From Tubulanus polymorphus (lineage: Eukaryota; Nemertea; Palaeonemertea; Tubulaniformes; Tubulanidae): 64,000 bases of DNA. The stretch is taken from positions 4,069,855 through 4,133,854 of the forward strand of contig NC_134030.1 of NCBI RefSeq assembly GCF_964204645.1. Reading direction: 5' to 3'. Within the stretch, counting starts at the first letter, position 1, and each line of letters starts with the position of its first letter. Position numbers and translations under genes: made by a program. The notes beneath the pieces were generated by a model. That model searched no databases. It was given only the letters and a program-made list of their open reading frames with translations, and had not been told where the DNA came from. This document shows positions 47,209-59,000 of this stretch, piece by piece.

Positions 47209-49582
47209 TTAATTATCGCCATCGTCGACGCTTTCGCACTTGACGAATGTTTTCGTTAGGTTCTGTATTTCCTCGACTAACGGCTCGCACAGTTTCTGGT
47301 AACCTTGCTCGGTAAGGTGTAGATAATCGTACATGTCGCGATGGTTGATCTCGCCGTCGGCGTTCACGAACGTCTCGGCTTCGACGTTCAAGAACTGCGC
47401 GTTCGCCTGATTCGATAGTTTATTCGCCAGCATTGAATTTATTTTCGCATTTTTCACTCGAAGAGGATTCGGAAACTGACCGCGCGGCGGCAAAGACTGA
47501 AAAGTTCGAGCAAAACATTTTTGAATTAAGATGGAAAAAGAAATAAGCTAAAACAAGCCCTATACTACTACAGTTAACATAGCTTAACTCAAAAATGGTC
47601 GTCTTCCCTCTGCAGGGAATTCAAACTTGACGACTTCACATTATTGACAGTTTTTGCCATGGCACAAAAGCCTGTCTGATTAGACCAAATATACGGGTAG
47701 ATGCAGCTTATCAGGGGATGTTATTTTAGGCAATCAGAAGTCACGTTTTATCTATCTACTTCATAGCTAGGCCTATTTGTGAATTAGCCTCAGCGATGCT
47801 GCTGATCGGATAGTCGTTTAAAACTTCAACGAACTTTAGACCAACTAGCCCTTGTAAGTAAGAGTCTATTGTAAGGCAATGTACTGGTTGTATTTACCAT
47901 GACAATTATTTGAGCTGAACGTTGTTTTTCTCCGATTGCTTTCACAATTTCCAGAATTCCATCGACAACTTCTTCAGCAGTGTGTTCATAATTATTGGTC
48001 CCAGTGCAAACAACAACCACCTACAAAACAAACAGTTACTGCTTGTATTTCCTAGATTATTGGATAGTTAGCTGATGTGGCATTATATTAGTAAACATTA
48101 CTTTGCCGACATACTACACTTAGTTAAAACATTCAATAAAATTCAACGAGCCTTTAGTGGAAAGACGCTGTGCTAGGAATATGCTGGCCCGGGTTCAAAT
48201 ACTGCTCTATCCGCTCAATTTTCAAAAATTCCGTTCCTGAATGTCACCTGCCTTATTTGAATGAACAACCCGGTTATAAAACCTCTACACCGTACGAACC
48301 TTTGGACTGATCTGCTCCAATTCTCCGTGTTGAACGCGCCATAAAACATGCTGCGTCTTATCACCATTTATACCGAAATTCAAACAATGTAACGGCTCAA
48401 AGTATTTACTCCATACCTGTAATTGATACGGCGCACAGTTACAGGTTAGCAATTCATTATCAAATGAAATAGATTCAAAGCTAGACGGAAAGGGAGGACA
48501 TCTAGACTACAGTCATTGCCTGACTTAACTGGGCTTGGAACAAAGGAAACAGTATTTACCCTGGTTTGCGCTAGTTGCTGGATGTAGGAATCACCGATAA
48601 GTAAAACATCTGGTTCACTGTCTCTCACTTCAGACACGTAGCGTTTGTGCTATAAAGAAATAAAGATTGTAAATTAATGCGTTGATCAAATCATCACTCC
48701 TCAGGAATGTATGACGAATCATACTCTGCAGACAGTAGTAAACAACATTATCCATGTTAACAACAAGACAAGTTTAAAACGACACGATCCATGCACGTAG
48801 GAAAAATGTTCGCAGCGACTAGTTTAGGTGTCCCTACTATGTACTAATGGTTATGTACCTAACCATAACACTTTTATTTAACAAACTGTCTACGTTTGCG
48901 GGAGTCTGCACTATATCTACGTACGCGCATACGTGAAGGAATAGCGTTAGGGTAAGGTGAGGCTTTATATAGATTGACTTTCGTCGAGTATTCCAGTCGT
49001 GTGCTGTGGCTCAGTGGGTAAAGCACTAGACTATCGCTAGAAACTTTTGCTTTGGATTCGAATCCCAATATTGCGAGTCAGAATTCTAGTGTATTGCGCA
49101 TGCGCTAACTACTAACTCCCGTAATCAGCAGCTATCGCACTCCGTTTACGGACTCTCATAACCACAGCCACGGCGTTTCTTTAATAACACTAGCGGTATG
49201 CAGTGGAAATGAGACCTAATCAACTGCAGTTAGACTTTAAAAAAATTATACACGTTCACAATCACAGGGACTTGACACAAAAGGATTTTGACCCACACAG
49301 ACAGTATGTATCTAAGTACCTGTCTAAATGATCAACAATTACAGAAACAGGGCTTTTTCACAGGTGATAGAAGGCAAAAATATCTCGCCTTTCAATCCAG
49401 TCCAGTGGCAGCGCCAGTAGTGATACTGTCGTACTGTGATGATACTGATGGTACCAGTGTCTATATAGAGTACTGTCGCGTCGGTCGTCGCAAGGAAGGA
49501 AAATTCCGTTACTTACCACACTTAACCAGCGACCATCGCCTTGTACATCATCCAGTTGGGTCGGTACAGCTGCTGAATTCAT
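47209..49582 (-). CDS. PAFAH1B2: Platelet-activating factor acetylhydrolase 1b catalytic subunit (GDSL-type esterase)
   Basis: Five exons, all phase 0: 49582-49517, 48649-48560, 48416-48300, 48020-47898, 47496-47209; 227 residues (human PAFAH1B2 229). It begins MNSAAVPTQLDDVQGDGRW. Seen: the nucleophile block EPDVLLIGDS (Ser about 43), LNFGINGDKTQHVLWR (block II Gly), TGTNNYEHTAEEV (block III Asn), LPPRGQFPNPLR, and DYLHLT with Asp about 189 and His about 192. It is a complete set for the SGNH catalytic machinery. The cytosolic enzyme removes the acetyl group of PAF and, in vertebrates, binds LIS1. B2 versus B3 cannot be told for an invertebrate, which usually has one gene. Its start codon is 272 bases from the divergent TIR gene. 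Confidence 0.95.
48145..48210 (+). repeat. tRNA-like repeat fragment in PAFAH1B intron 3
   Basis: 'cctttagtggaaagacgctg' then 'cccgggttcaaatactgct' resemble degraded A and B boxes. Confidence 0.35.
48998..49078 (+). repeat. tRNA-derived SINE head in PAFAH1B intron 1
   Basis: An A box 'tggctcagtggg' and a B box 'ggattcgaatccc' are correctly ordered and about 35 bases apart ('gtgtgctgtggctcagtggg', then 'taaagcactagactatcgct'). The acceptor stem does not pair convincingly, so it is called a SINE rather than a working tRNA gene. Confidence 0.6.
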
Positions 49583-49854
49583 CTCGAATAATCTACACTC
49601 TTCAACACTTCGTATTAACGACAGCCTAAAGTCAGATGGGTCTCAGTTCTGTAAGAAGGGTACCCCCCAATATATTATGCAGGAAGTGTAGAAAAATACG
49701 TCAATGCGCGTGCGTAAATATTCGTTAATTTGTTTGATAGTAGCTGTAATAAATTATTTTTCGTGAATTTGTTTGAAACTGGCTGTAATGATTATTCCAT
49801 AATTGTATTGAATTGCACGATACAATTAAATTAATATTTATTCCCGTGAAAAAC
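49583..49854. promoter_or_regulatory. Candidate bidirectional promoter, PAFAH1B-type / TIR gene
   Basis: Only 272 bases separate the two divergent start codons. Unless 5' UTR introns lie inside, both transcripts must start here. No TATA box was identified with certainty; the call rests on spacing. Confidence 0.5.
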
Positions 49855-52535
49855 ATGGATCCCTCCTCTGAATATGACATTAGTTTATGGTATAATGAAG
49901 ATAGAAAGCAACCCGATGACAGAGTGAAGTCTACTGAAATAGCTAGACAATTGACGGTTTATTTCCTAGAAAAAGGTTTCAATGTCTACAATCCTGAATA
50001 TGATTTTTTGCCTGGTAAACAATTCAATTCTTAGAATTTTACTTTCGTTTTCATTTCACACTTCATTAGTCAGTAACCTGTCGTCTGTGGTTTAGTTTTA
50101 CGATCGGATACTTTCAAAGCTCATCCGATTATAAAAAGCTTACCACCAACGATTAGGTAACTAACTAACACTTCATATGATAATATGCATGTATTAGGGC
50201 CTAGTTTCACTCCATGATCTCACCTCCTCTCTTCTGGTCCCTAAGGCCTAACTGATTACTTTGTCATTGCATTGACATCAGCACCCTCGTCTATCATCCC
50301 TCTTAGATAGGGTCGAGGGCCTTGTATTTGAAGATTGGGGGTGACTTGGAACTGTAGCTTAGATCGTCCAGTATCCCTGATTAGGTAGTGATAACTCGTA
50401 TCCCTGGTACTTCTGGGACCTACCTACTTCCCTAGACCTACTGGATGATCTTAGTCAGTAACCTGTCTGTGGTTCAGTTTCACGATCGGATATTTTCACG
50501 TTGGTATAAGCCCATCCGATTATAAAAAGCTTACCACCAACGATTAGGTAACTAACTAGGATGATCTAGGCTACAGTTCTCCCCCAAACTTCAAATACAA
50601 GCCCCTATGGATGGATCCTGCCCCACTCACTTAACAGCTGCCCACTGTTCCATGGACTCGCTACACGGGCTCCTCACAAAACCGAGTGTTCAAAAAACTC
50701 TTCCGTAGCACCAGCACCTTTAAAGTAGGGTAGGTACTGGTGCTGCGCTAGTAACACACACTATATAGGGTGTACATAGGATACTGATCAAGTAAATCTA
50801 AGTGACAAGGAGTCTAGTATCCAGCCATTTTTCCCTGGGTCCCTAACAACATCTGGTATGGAGACTAAGTGACGAGCCCCTTGGTGTGATGCAATGTGCC
50901 CAGGAACGTTCGTTAACCTGTCGGCGTGTGAACTGTTTCTATTTGTTTAATTCCACTTTATTTATCTGTTCAATTTAGGTGGAAATTTTTTCAATGAAAC
51001 AAAACGTGTGTTGGATGCATCGGAATATTTGATATTCCTTCTTAGTCCGGGATTTATGGAGAGTGGTTGGCATGTATTTACCCAACAGTCGACATTCAAG
51101 GAACTTTTAGACCAGAAGAAAAGCGACAGGTTTATTGCAATAACTATTCTAGGGTTACCTTGTGAAGATGTTCCCAGTGAGTTTAATATGAAACGTATTA
51201 TATATGGCGACGATAATATCAACCACATCACCGAAAAGCTTGATAAGTTACTTGAAAAAGGTAAAGAAAGAATAATCATTTCTGCCCCTGGGCCCAGTTC
51301 CATAGACTGAGTATCAAAGTTGTCCCTATCTGGGTGACAACCACCATAGTAAAAATTAGAAACCATGGTAATAACTGATAAATTTCAAAATATTCCCAGG
51401 GACTATTTTTCTTCCACATCTATGAAACCCAGCCCTGGTTTCAAAGTTAATTGTTCAAATGTACCAGATACAGGATATTCGTAAATACATTGCAGAAAGT
51501 CATCCGATTGAAGAGACTGGAGAAAAACTAGATCCTGGTGCACAAGCTGCCGATGACCCTGAAAATGTAGCTGAAAGTGAACCCAAGGATGAAGTTGTTC
51601 CCAGACCAGACACTGCCAAAATTAGTAAGCCTTTGCTATTGAAAATAACTAATGATGGAACATATGATTATGGGTCATTTCACTCAAGTGGAACTATTCG
51701 ATTTGGGGTTTTTTACAGATAATCACTCAGGAAACGGCGGGAATACTCGGATAAAAATACCCTATCCCATCCCAGGTAATAAATGCTATTTTTTCAGAAG
51801 TTGAAGAAGCAAGCGAATCTTTTTAATGACTTGCTTCTATTTATTACATGATTTATACATGTAAGTTACTTGTAGGTAGAAGCGCTATACAAGTGACATC
51901 AGGCCAGAACGAGATAGACAATTCTGATAGTGTTTTATTAAGGTAATATAGAACACCCTACTCCAAATCTTGATGTTGACTTGTCTCAATTCCTATTACT
52001 GAATGTTTGAAATATTGTGTGTTTAGTAAAGATTCCAGTGCCTCTGTTCACGAGGTGAAGATCAACGGCGATTCTGATATTCCAGCTGCATGCACTAATG
52101 CAGAACCAGCTGCGTGTGAGAACACTGTTGTTACACAGAGTGAAGAAGACACTAGCGGAAAACAAATGATTCCTTCAGAAAGTGGTATGTTGAGAGTTCG
52201 TGTACGCTGCAGTGGAGGATATTTGTATTTATATATGTATGTAACAGCCTCCACTGCAGCGACACAAACATAAATAACTCATAAATAGGTGTTTTGATCG
52301 GAAATCCTTTGGATTGATTTCCAGGGCCGAATTCCTCTTGAACTTCCTTTATTTGGCTCGAAATATTGAGTTGCATGAGTATGAATTGTGGACATGTATA
52401 TTTGCAGGTTGGTTTCAACCACGGAGATTCATTAGTTTTGCCTGGTCGGATATCCTGTTCCCTGTTCTGCAGAGAATATTCGCTATTGGTGGTAACGTCT
52501 TTGAGACATGGCTTCATCGTAGATTTAACAGTTGA
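49855..52535 (+). CDS. TIR-domain protein, probably cytosolic signalling adaptor
   Basis: Exons with agreed phases: 49855-50014, 50979-51260, 51433-51624; then probably 52027-52184 and 52408-52535 (stop). The first two exons encode a TIR domain: YDISLWYNEDR (strand A), helix with ARQLTVYFLEKGFNVY, the BB-loop-like PEYDFLPGGNFF, YLIFLLSPGFMESGW and a later FIAITILGLP strand. No signal peptide or membrane helix precedes it. The glutamate found four residues after the conserved Trp in NAD-cleaving TIRs is Thr here (WHVFT), so catalysis is doubtful. After the TIR come an acidic linker (AADDPENVAESEP) and a C-terminal GWFQPRRFISFAWSD segment. The 51624-to-52027 junction is out of phase by one, so a small exon is missing or the exon at 51,798 ends one isoform early (TAA at 51,828). 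A poly(A) signal AATAAA is at 52,665. Confidence 0.72.
50070..50170. repeat. Direct repeat copy 1 (TIR gene intron 1)
   Basis: 'cagtaacctgtcgtctgtgg' through 'aagcttaccaccaacgatta' recurs at 50,457-50,560. Confidence 0.8.
50319..50611. mobile_element. MITE-like element with a nested copy of the 50,070 repeat
   Basis: The ends 'cttgtatttgaagattgggg' and 'ccccaaacttcaaatacaag' are inverted and related to the ends of the element at 41,104-41,252. 'actgtagcttagatcgtcca' pairs with 'ggatgatctaggctacagt'. The segment 50,457-50,560 inside is a second copy of 50,070-50,170. Confidence 0.7.
50703..50850. mobile_element. Dispersed repeat with hairpin, copy 2
   Basis: It matches 44,503-44,655 along its length (hairpin 'ggtaggtactggtgctgc', then 'gtctagtatccagccat'); the left hairpin arm is slightly mutated (gtagcaccagcacct). 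Confidence 0.75.
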
Positions 52536-52797
52536 TTCTACGCATTTCAAACCAACATACATTTATACATGGTGCCAATCGACCATGGGAATTCATATTG
52601 TGATAAAAATCGAGAAAGTATTTTTCAATATTTTGGCCAAGATCGATACTTAATTTGTCTCTGCAATAAAATTGCATTAATGTCTGTTATCAAATATAGC
52701 TTTTAGTCAAATTTTATAACTAGAAATGTATTTACTCATAAATTTATTAATAATCATGAAATAATAATTATAATAATAATAGAATATTCATCAACAA

Positions 52798-52979
52798 TTA
52801 CGATTTTGTTTTTTCTGGCTTTCGTGGCTTTTCTTTTTTACGCTTTACCAACCCAAGACGTGTCAATAACGAATTTTGTCTTGACTTGATAAAATTCAAT
52901 GCACCAATTATCGCGGCGTGTTTCTCAGGAATACGTAGAATAGCCGCAATTAAGGTCTTATAGAAACCATAGTTAACTA
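52798..52979 (-). CDS. Candidate terminal exon on the minus strand, unknown basic protein
   Basis: An open frame of 59 codons plus stop follows the acceptor 'tattttcccag'. It reads GFYKTLIAAILRIPEKHAAI.. and ends in a lysine-rich tail (LVKRKKEKPRKPEKTKS). A minus-strand AATAAA lies about 50 bases downstream (plus-strand tttatt near 52,743). A phase-compatible upstream exon (KVVFCPKQ, about 53,113-53,140, donor gtaatg) can be drawn. No family was recognised. It conflicts with plus-strand exon candidates in the same interval, so at most one set is likely real. Confidence 0.3.
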
Positions 52980-53080
52980 CTGGGAAAATATTAAGCTCTT
53001 GTTCAATAGATCCGTTCGTTTTCCTTGTTTGTTAGCATTCAGTGAAGCGTGTAACTATATCTACACCTGATCCGAGGAAG

Positions 53081-53361
53081 GAACATCAGAATTAGGTCTC
53101 GTTATCGGTGAAAGTAACTTCATTACCTTGCTTGGGACAGAACACAACCTTATTCCTTTTGTAGAGGTAAGTTCAATATAGTTCGGGCTTATTGTATTTG
53201 GGGATGTGTCGGGCAGAAATTCGGACCGATCTAAAAATCTTTGTTAAAACGAAAATGCATATGTATATATTCATATATACATTTTTTCCTCGCTTTTCCC
53301 TACAACATAACAGAAAAGAAAATATCGTGCATTTTTATATAGAACCAGTCCGCATGACTAG
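53081..53361 (+). CDS. Candidate small plus-strand exons (alternative 3' end of the TIR gene?)
   Basis: Exon 53081-53166 (GTSELGLVIGESNFITLL.., strong donor gag|gtaagt) joins in phase to 53314-53361, which ends in TAG. Its first phase also fits the donor at 52,184 of the TIR gene, so it could be an alternative C-terminus. No homology was seen. It overlaps a minus-strand candidate. Confidence 0.22.
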
Positions 53362-53878
53362 TAAATCGTGGGTACGTGACATTTCAAAAAGTCGTGGGGC
53401 GCAAAGTTAGGAAAATCTAATAAAAACTCTGCCAATTTAGTATAAACAGATTGGCGATTCGTATACTTAAATATATGACTTTAATACTATCGCTGTATTT
53501 GTCTTTATGATTGACGTCTCGTTGACATGTTTGTGAATGTAATGGACTTTCTAGTATAGATCGGTCTGAAAGAATCCAGTTTAGTTTATTAATAGCCGTC
53601 AACATTCAGAGTCGAACTGATAATTGAATCTGCTCTCGCAGACCTGTGGATATATCATTATTATTACTATTTGGACGAATAATTTATGAGAAACTAATCG
53701 CGCTGCTGCTGGTGGTGTCACTGAAATTTCCCGTTCAATATCGACAGTTCATAGTCATAAAGTGTAATCGTCAATCTGGCGCGATGATGTTTGGCACTAG
53801 GTTTACCACATAGTTCCAGACGGAATTATTATATACCAATTCATTATACCATTTATCGTATCGTTAACAGATTGGAAA

Positions 53879-56020
53879 ATGCGCGTTTTGGGAAGAAGAA
53901 TAGCCATCAGCGAATTGGAGTCTAGCCCGCCTCGTAATTTGGGTATAGTCATCGATACGTTGAAGAATGCTGTAGATGATGTATTAGCGAAGTTAGGAAT
54001 ACTCGAAAAGGAATATTGTCGGCCGTATCCGGATATATGTCGGGAAATTAAACAATGGCTTCCTCATCTAAAAGACGTGGCGCGGGCTTTACATCTGCGG
54101 GAACTATCGTCTGCGAAATTAGTCGATGCTATATTCGTTCAAGTCGACACACCGGGCGTGGTCGTCGCTGCCGATCCGGACGATTTGGAGAAACTGAAAG
54201 AAGTGACGAAAAAAGTGAAACATTTCGTCCCCAATAAATTTGAGGAATGCCTCAGTATTATCGATAAAGTGATGATGTTCTTGCAGAAGTTTTGCCTGTC
54301 GTTCTACGATATGGCAAACGACCCGGATTACGAAACCGGTCAACATTATTCGTTGAGTATGATTCACTGGAAAGAGTCGATGAAACAGAAACTAGACAGC
54401 GTTCGTCGTCTCGCTATGAAGTTCGCGGTCGATTCCGTCTTCCCGATGCACCTGTGCGCCGCCGCGCAGAAAATCGTCACCAAGACCGAATCAGAACGAT
54501 TCGCTTTCCTGTCGCTTTTCACGCACGTTTCCGAAACTATCCGCGAAGTGTGCGATACGCTGAAAGACTGGATCAAAATGGAGGAAAACTATCCGGAATT
54601 CCTGGCGCACGATATCAAAGATTTGGAAAAACAAAAGACGGCGCTGTCCAGGAAAACCCGCGACGCGCAAGAGGCCCACTTTCAAGCGATACACCGAATT
54701 AAGAATATCGACGCACAACGCTCGAAAAATGATAAACAGGATAAAATACTGAAAATAAAAGCGGACAATCTGATCGTCGAAGAAGAGATGTTGATCCGAT
54801 ATATATCCGAAACGAAAGTCGACATCGACATAAGAAAATTTCAAAAAGAGGAACTGATTAGAAACATCGGCAGTTCGGACGGCGCCGAACTTCGCGAGAA
54901 ATTCGACGAAATACGCGAAGATATGAGAATCCTCAAGGATCGTCTCCCAACCCTCGAAAAGCGTATGGTTTTTGTAAAGGAAAAACTCGATTGGATCGAC
55001 AACGAACGAGACTGCCTGGAGAACAAAAATCATGAACTGTTGCTGGAGAAACAAAGCTTGTCGAAAACGGGCGACGAAAAGAGCCGTTGTGAAAACGAAC
55101 TCGATAAAGTAACCCGGTTGTTAGAACACGTTAAACTGATGGCGTTGTTTAAAATGTCGCCTGATGTTCTGGTGAAAATTCACTACGGTATACCATACGA
55201 AATGAAAACTCATTCGACGAAATTAGCCTCGGATAAACACGAGATAAGTGAGTAATAACTGCATACAGAATAACATAGTCCCCATAAATGTCTATATGAA
55301 ATTATGCGAACGAAACTCTTGATTCAAAATTAGGAGACTTTTACTTATCTAGTGTGAGATCATGAAAACTGAAATTGCACGGTAAGAGAAGCACACATTG
55401 GTTTTTTGCTTGTTTTCTGGGATCAATGAGTTTAGGGGTCGTCAACATAAAACGTATTGTATATGATATATGAAGTTATGCGTACGCAACTCTGATTCAA
55501 AACATAAGGCTGTTATGCAGTATGATCATGAAAACTGAAATTGTATGGCGAAAGAAGACAGAGCACATACCGATCTGTGTAAAGTTCACTTCTTAATGTA
55601 TTATTTTCTTCAGATTTGTTAGATCGGGCGTGTAATGTAGTGGCCGAAGAAATCAGTAAAGACTGGCCGTCGTTATATTCGCTATTGCCGTTCCTTCCAC
55701 CTCGAGGTCGTCTGAATATTGAAGCCGATATACAAGATATTACCCGTTCTTACCCACGCGACAGTCACGCCGACCAGGCTCTGAAATCTTTGTACAGATG
55801 GCGTCGATTTCACATACGAGCCAGACTACAAGATCTGAAAACCACATTGGCGCAGATGAATCGTCAAGATGTACTGGACGTTGTGGAATATACGCTTAAT
55901 CCGCCCGTTAATTCTACAGAGGTGAAGGAAAGTACTCTTCCGACTTTTCTCGAACCGCACCTCATACCGTATTACCGGGCTGTCGAACGTTACGACCAAC
56001 TACGTGCATCTCATGGTTGA
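53879..56020 (+). CDS. Large helical protein with C-terminal death domain
   Basis: Two exons: 53879-55247 (donor ata a|gtgagt) and 55614-56020, joined in phase; 591 residues from the first ATG. An acceptor-like 'cgttaacag' eight bases before the ATG suggests a 5' UTR intron or more N-terminal sequence. Residues about 1-230 are mostly helical with conserved-looking aromatic positions (EYCRPYPDICREIKQWLPHL). Residues about 235-430 are highly charged with heptad-like spacing (coiled coil). The second exon, residues about 458-550, has the death-domain pattern: ISKDWPSLYSLLPFL, then DIQDI, then DQALKSLYRWRRF and a final helix LQDLKTTLAQMNRQDVLDVV. A signalling adaptor role is inferred. No exact family was recognised for the N-terminal part. 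Its G+C is higher than the flanks. Confidence 0.75.
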
Positions 56021-59000
56021 GACGACACCTAGCGATCTGACTGTCAGTCTGTCTACCTGGGGCCCTGTCGACATTACAGGTTTATATTCATATAGCTCCG
56101 TTGCATATCCTCCCTTAAATTACCTGGAAATCTTAATTAACAATAATCAAGTACACACAAATATATTTTGCAAATACAAATTTATTTCAACTTTTTTTTC
56201 ATCACAAATAATATGTATTCTTTGCGCGTAGACCGCTGCCAGAAAGTGAATCTGTATTGACTATATATACATATATACTCTGTTAGATACCGATAAATAT
56301 ATAATGTACTATATGATGATACAATATTCATAATAGTTAAAATCAGTTAAAATATAGTTGTGAGGATTATAGAGCGATCTCAGATATACGACCAACAACA
56401 TTATATATATATACGTCAAGATTTGGGCTCAAAGAAGAAATTATATCATCTTCAAATAACCGAAATTGCCCCGTGGGAATAACTTACGATATAACAATTC
56501 AAGTTCATTTTCTGAACTTTCTGATTTTCTCCTGACGACATTAGATTTCCGTATGTAGTTATCGTATATAGTTTTTTGATGCACATGGATAGCTAGAAGA
56601 CAAACGGACGGATAACTGAGTTACGACAAGCCTAAAAGCAGGAATATATGTATTCGTGTACTGATGAAAAGTGGCAGATTTATCAGGGATTGTTTTAGTT
56701 TGAATGAACTTCACAAATAACATCCTGAAGGGATTTGTCAATTTTCCTTCATGTCCTTACGCCATAGACCATGTGAATATTCAAAACTCTGGTTGGCATC
56801 CTTGGCGAAGTCTTGAATTCTGCTGTTTGAGAAACTATTACTGCGTTGGAACAAACACCCTCAAAACTTTACCCGGTAACAGTAATCCCTGCAGCACACT
56901 TCATAGGCTACAGTCGTTATGTGATGAAATTACCATTATACATGAAATCATACACAGAATTAAAAGATAAAACCTCACTATATATAAAATCACACCTGAC
57001 GATGGTCTCTAGAGAGATAGAGATAGAGAGAGAGATTTCGAACGTCGTCTTTGATTCTTGATAGATTAATTTCATCTTATTTCATTGAAATATATGTAGT
57101 GGGTTTTAATCTTTTTATCTATTCTCCACGTCATTCTACGATGATATATACCGTTATCTGCAGTAATATATAAATACAAAAACATAGCCGCCATTGTATA
57201 TACAACATCAATGATTGTTTCAATTGGTCATTGCGCTTAAAGAGCGGAGAGCATAAAAAGTTTTCGAAAATCTTGATGAGATCAACGAAGCTGTCGTTTG
57301 TATTTTAGTGGAAGCTTGCCAGATGATTAAAAACGCCACTTCGGGTGAAATTGGATGCTCAACGTGAAACGTTGTCGTATCGGAAGCAAAAGATGATACA
57401 TTTTTGTAAATAAGACGAGGAAGTAAGGAAGTAATTATAGATGGAAAAATTACAAGAAAGAAACGAAAGGAAGATATTTGAATATGGTATTATCGTCACA
57501 ACCAAGCGCTGAGTTTGCGCTATGATTATAGAATATACTATGTTAGTACACGTATCTATCATTCGTAAGGAAAGTAAACGATAAATTGATTACCGGGAGA
57601 GATTATTTAAAAAAGAAACGGACAGGAATGGTACGCTATCCCAGTAACAGGATTACTGATGAATTATCGTGATTTTGAGAGACTTGTTCATTACAAATAT
57701 GACAGTGAAATCGTTCAGTCTACATTTTACATAACCATAAAAACGGGTGCTTTATACATTTGCAGCTATTTTTCATAATTTCAAACACAGGAAGCAATAA
57801 GTTCCAATTTGCACACATTTGACCTAGTCATATCACACTATCAGTTGCTTATAAGCCCGCATAATGCAAATTTCTAAAATTATAATGCATCCCGTTCTAA
57901 TTTCTTATTCTTATTCCCGAAGCCTTCGGCCCGATTCCAGAGTCGAGACTTGGAGATAAACAAAAAAACAACGGTCTTAGATTAAAGCCCATTTTCGGCC
58001 GAAGTCTCGACTGTGGAAAGAGTTTCTGGTGCTACCTGTATTAAGACGAAACGCTCATCAAACCAACCATATGATACATATACATGTTTTCCAAATATTC
58101 AACACTAAATATCAATGTCAACGAAAGAGATAGAACAGAAGCTTGCACAAATCCCAGCAATATTTTTTACTGGCCTAAGACACACAAGATACAGGACCAT
58201 TTTTGAAAAGGAATATACACAGCACGATAAAAATGGACGGGGACATAATCATTATCGGGATTGGTAGATTGACTCCAATAGATATCACCGATACAAACAT
58301 AAATAGAGAATTTACATGTATTTTAATTATATACACGTTTCTAAATCATTACGAGATACGGCAGACCGATTTGTTCATGAATATCTCTGTCATGGTTTAA
58401 TTTTACGCTGACCCACGTTACGTGGAGGAACAATATTTGAAAAGCAGGAATCCGCAAAAAATATTTCCACGGATGAGCACAACGCTGGGATACATCAAAC
58501 GCATTCGAACATATTTTTTGCTTACAATCAATTATAGCCAATGTACAAAGAAAGCATTTACAACATAGAATCAATTGAAAAGTAACGATACATACATTAC
58601 ATATGTCACCCGTCAAAATGTCTGAACACAGACGAAACCTTTAAGAACATATATAGTGCACAACTCCTTATTTTCTGCTTTTTCAGATCCGTCCTGCTTC
58701 GCTAACTGCTATAAATATAATACATGCTCTTGATTTCCATACACGCCATCAACCACTGCGCTCTGAAACTATCTTCACCAAGCACGACACGGCCATCAAA
58801 CTGATTGATAGCCATACACGACCGCACAGGATTATCACAGCAAAAGAGCAGCTTTTTCACCATGCGACTACACTTTAACAATTCAACGACGTAAAACTGT
58901 CGTCAATACTGTCGAAACGATAATATCACACTAAACATATCACAACTCCAGCAAATACAAGAACTTCCTCTTCACCAAAGGCATTATTTTATTGCACAGA

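Noticed and set aside
48998-49078. Functional tRNA gene
   Set aside because: A and B boxes are good but a paired acceptor stem and anticodon loop could not be built, so it is called a SINE head.
54292-55054. Several frames overlapping the death-domain gene on both strands
   Set aside because: They are shadows of the 456-codon coding exon, which has a consistent donor and a downstream partner exon.
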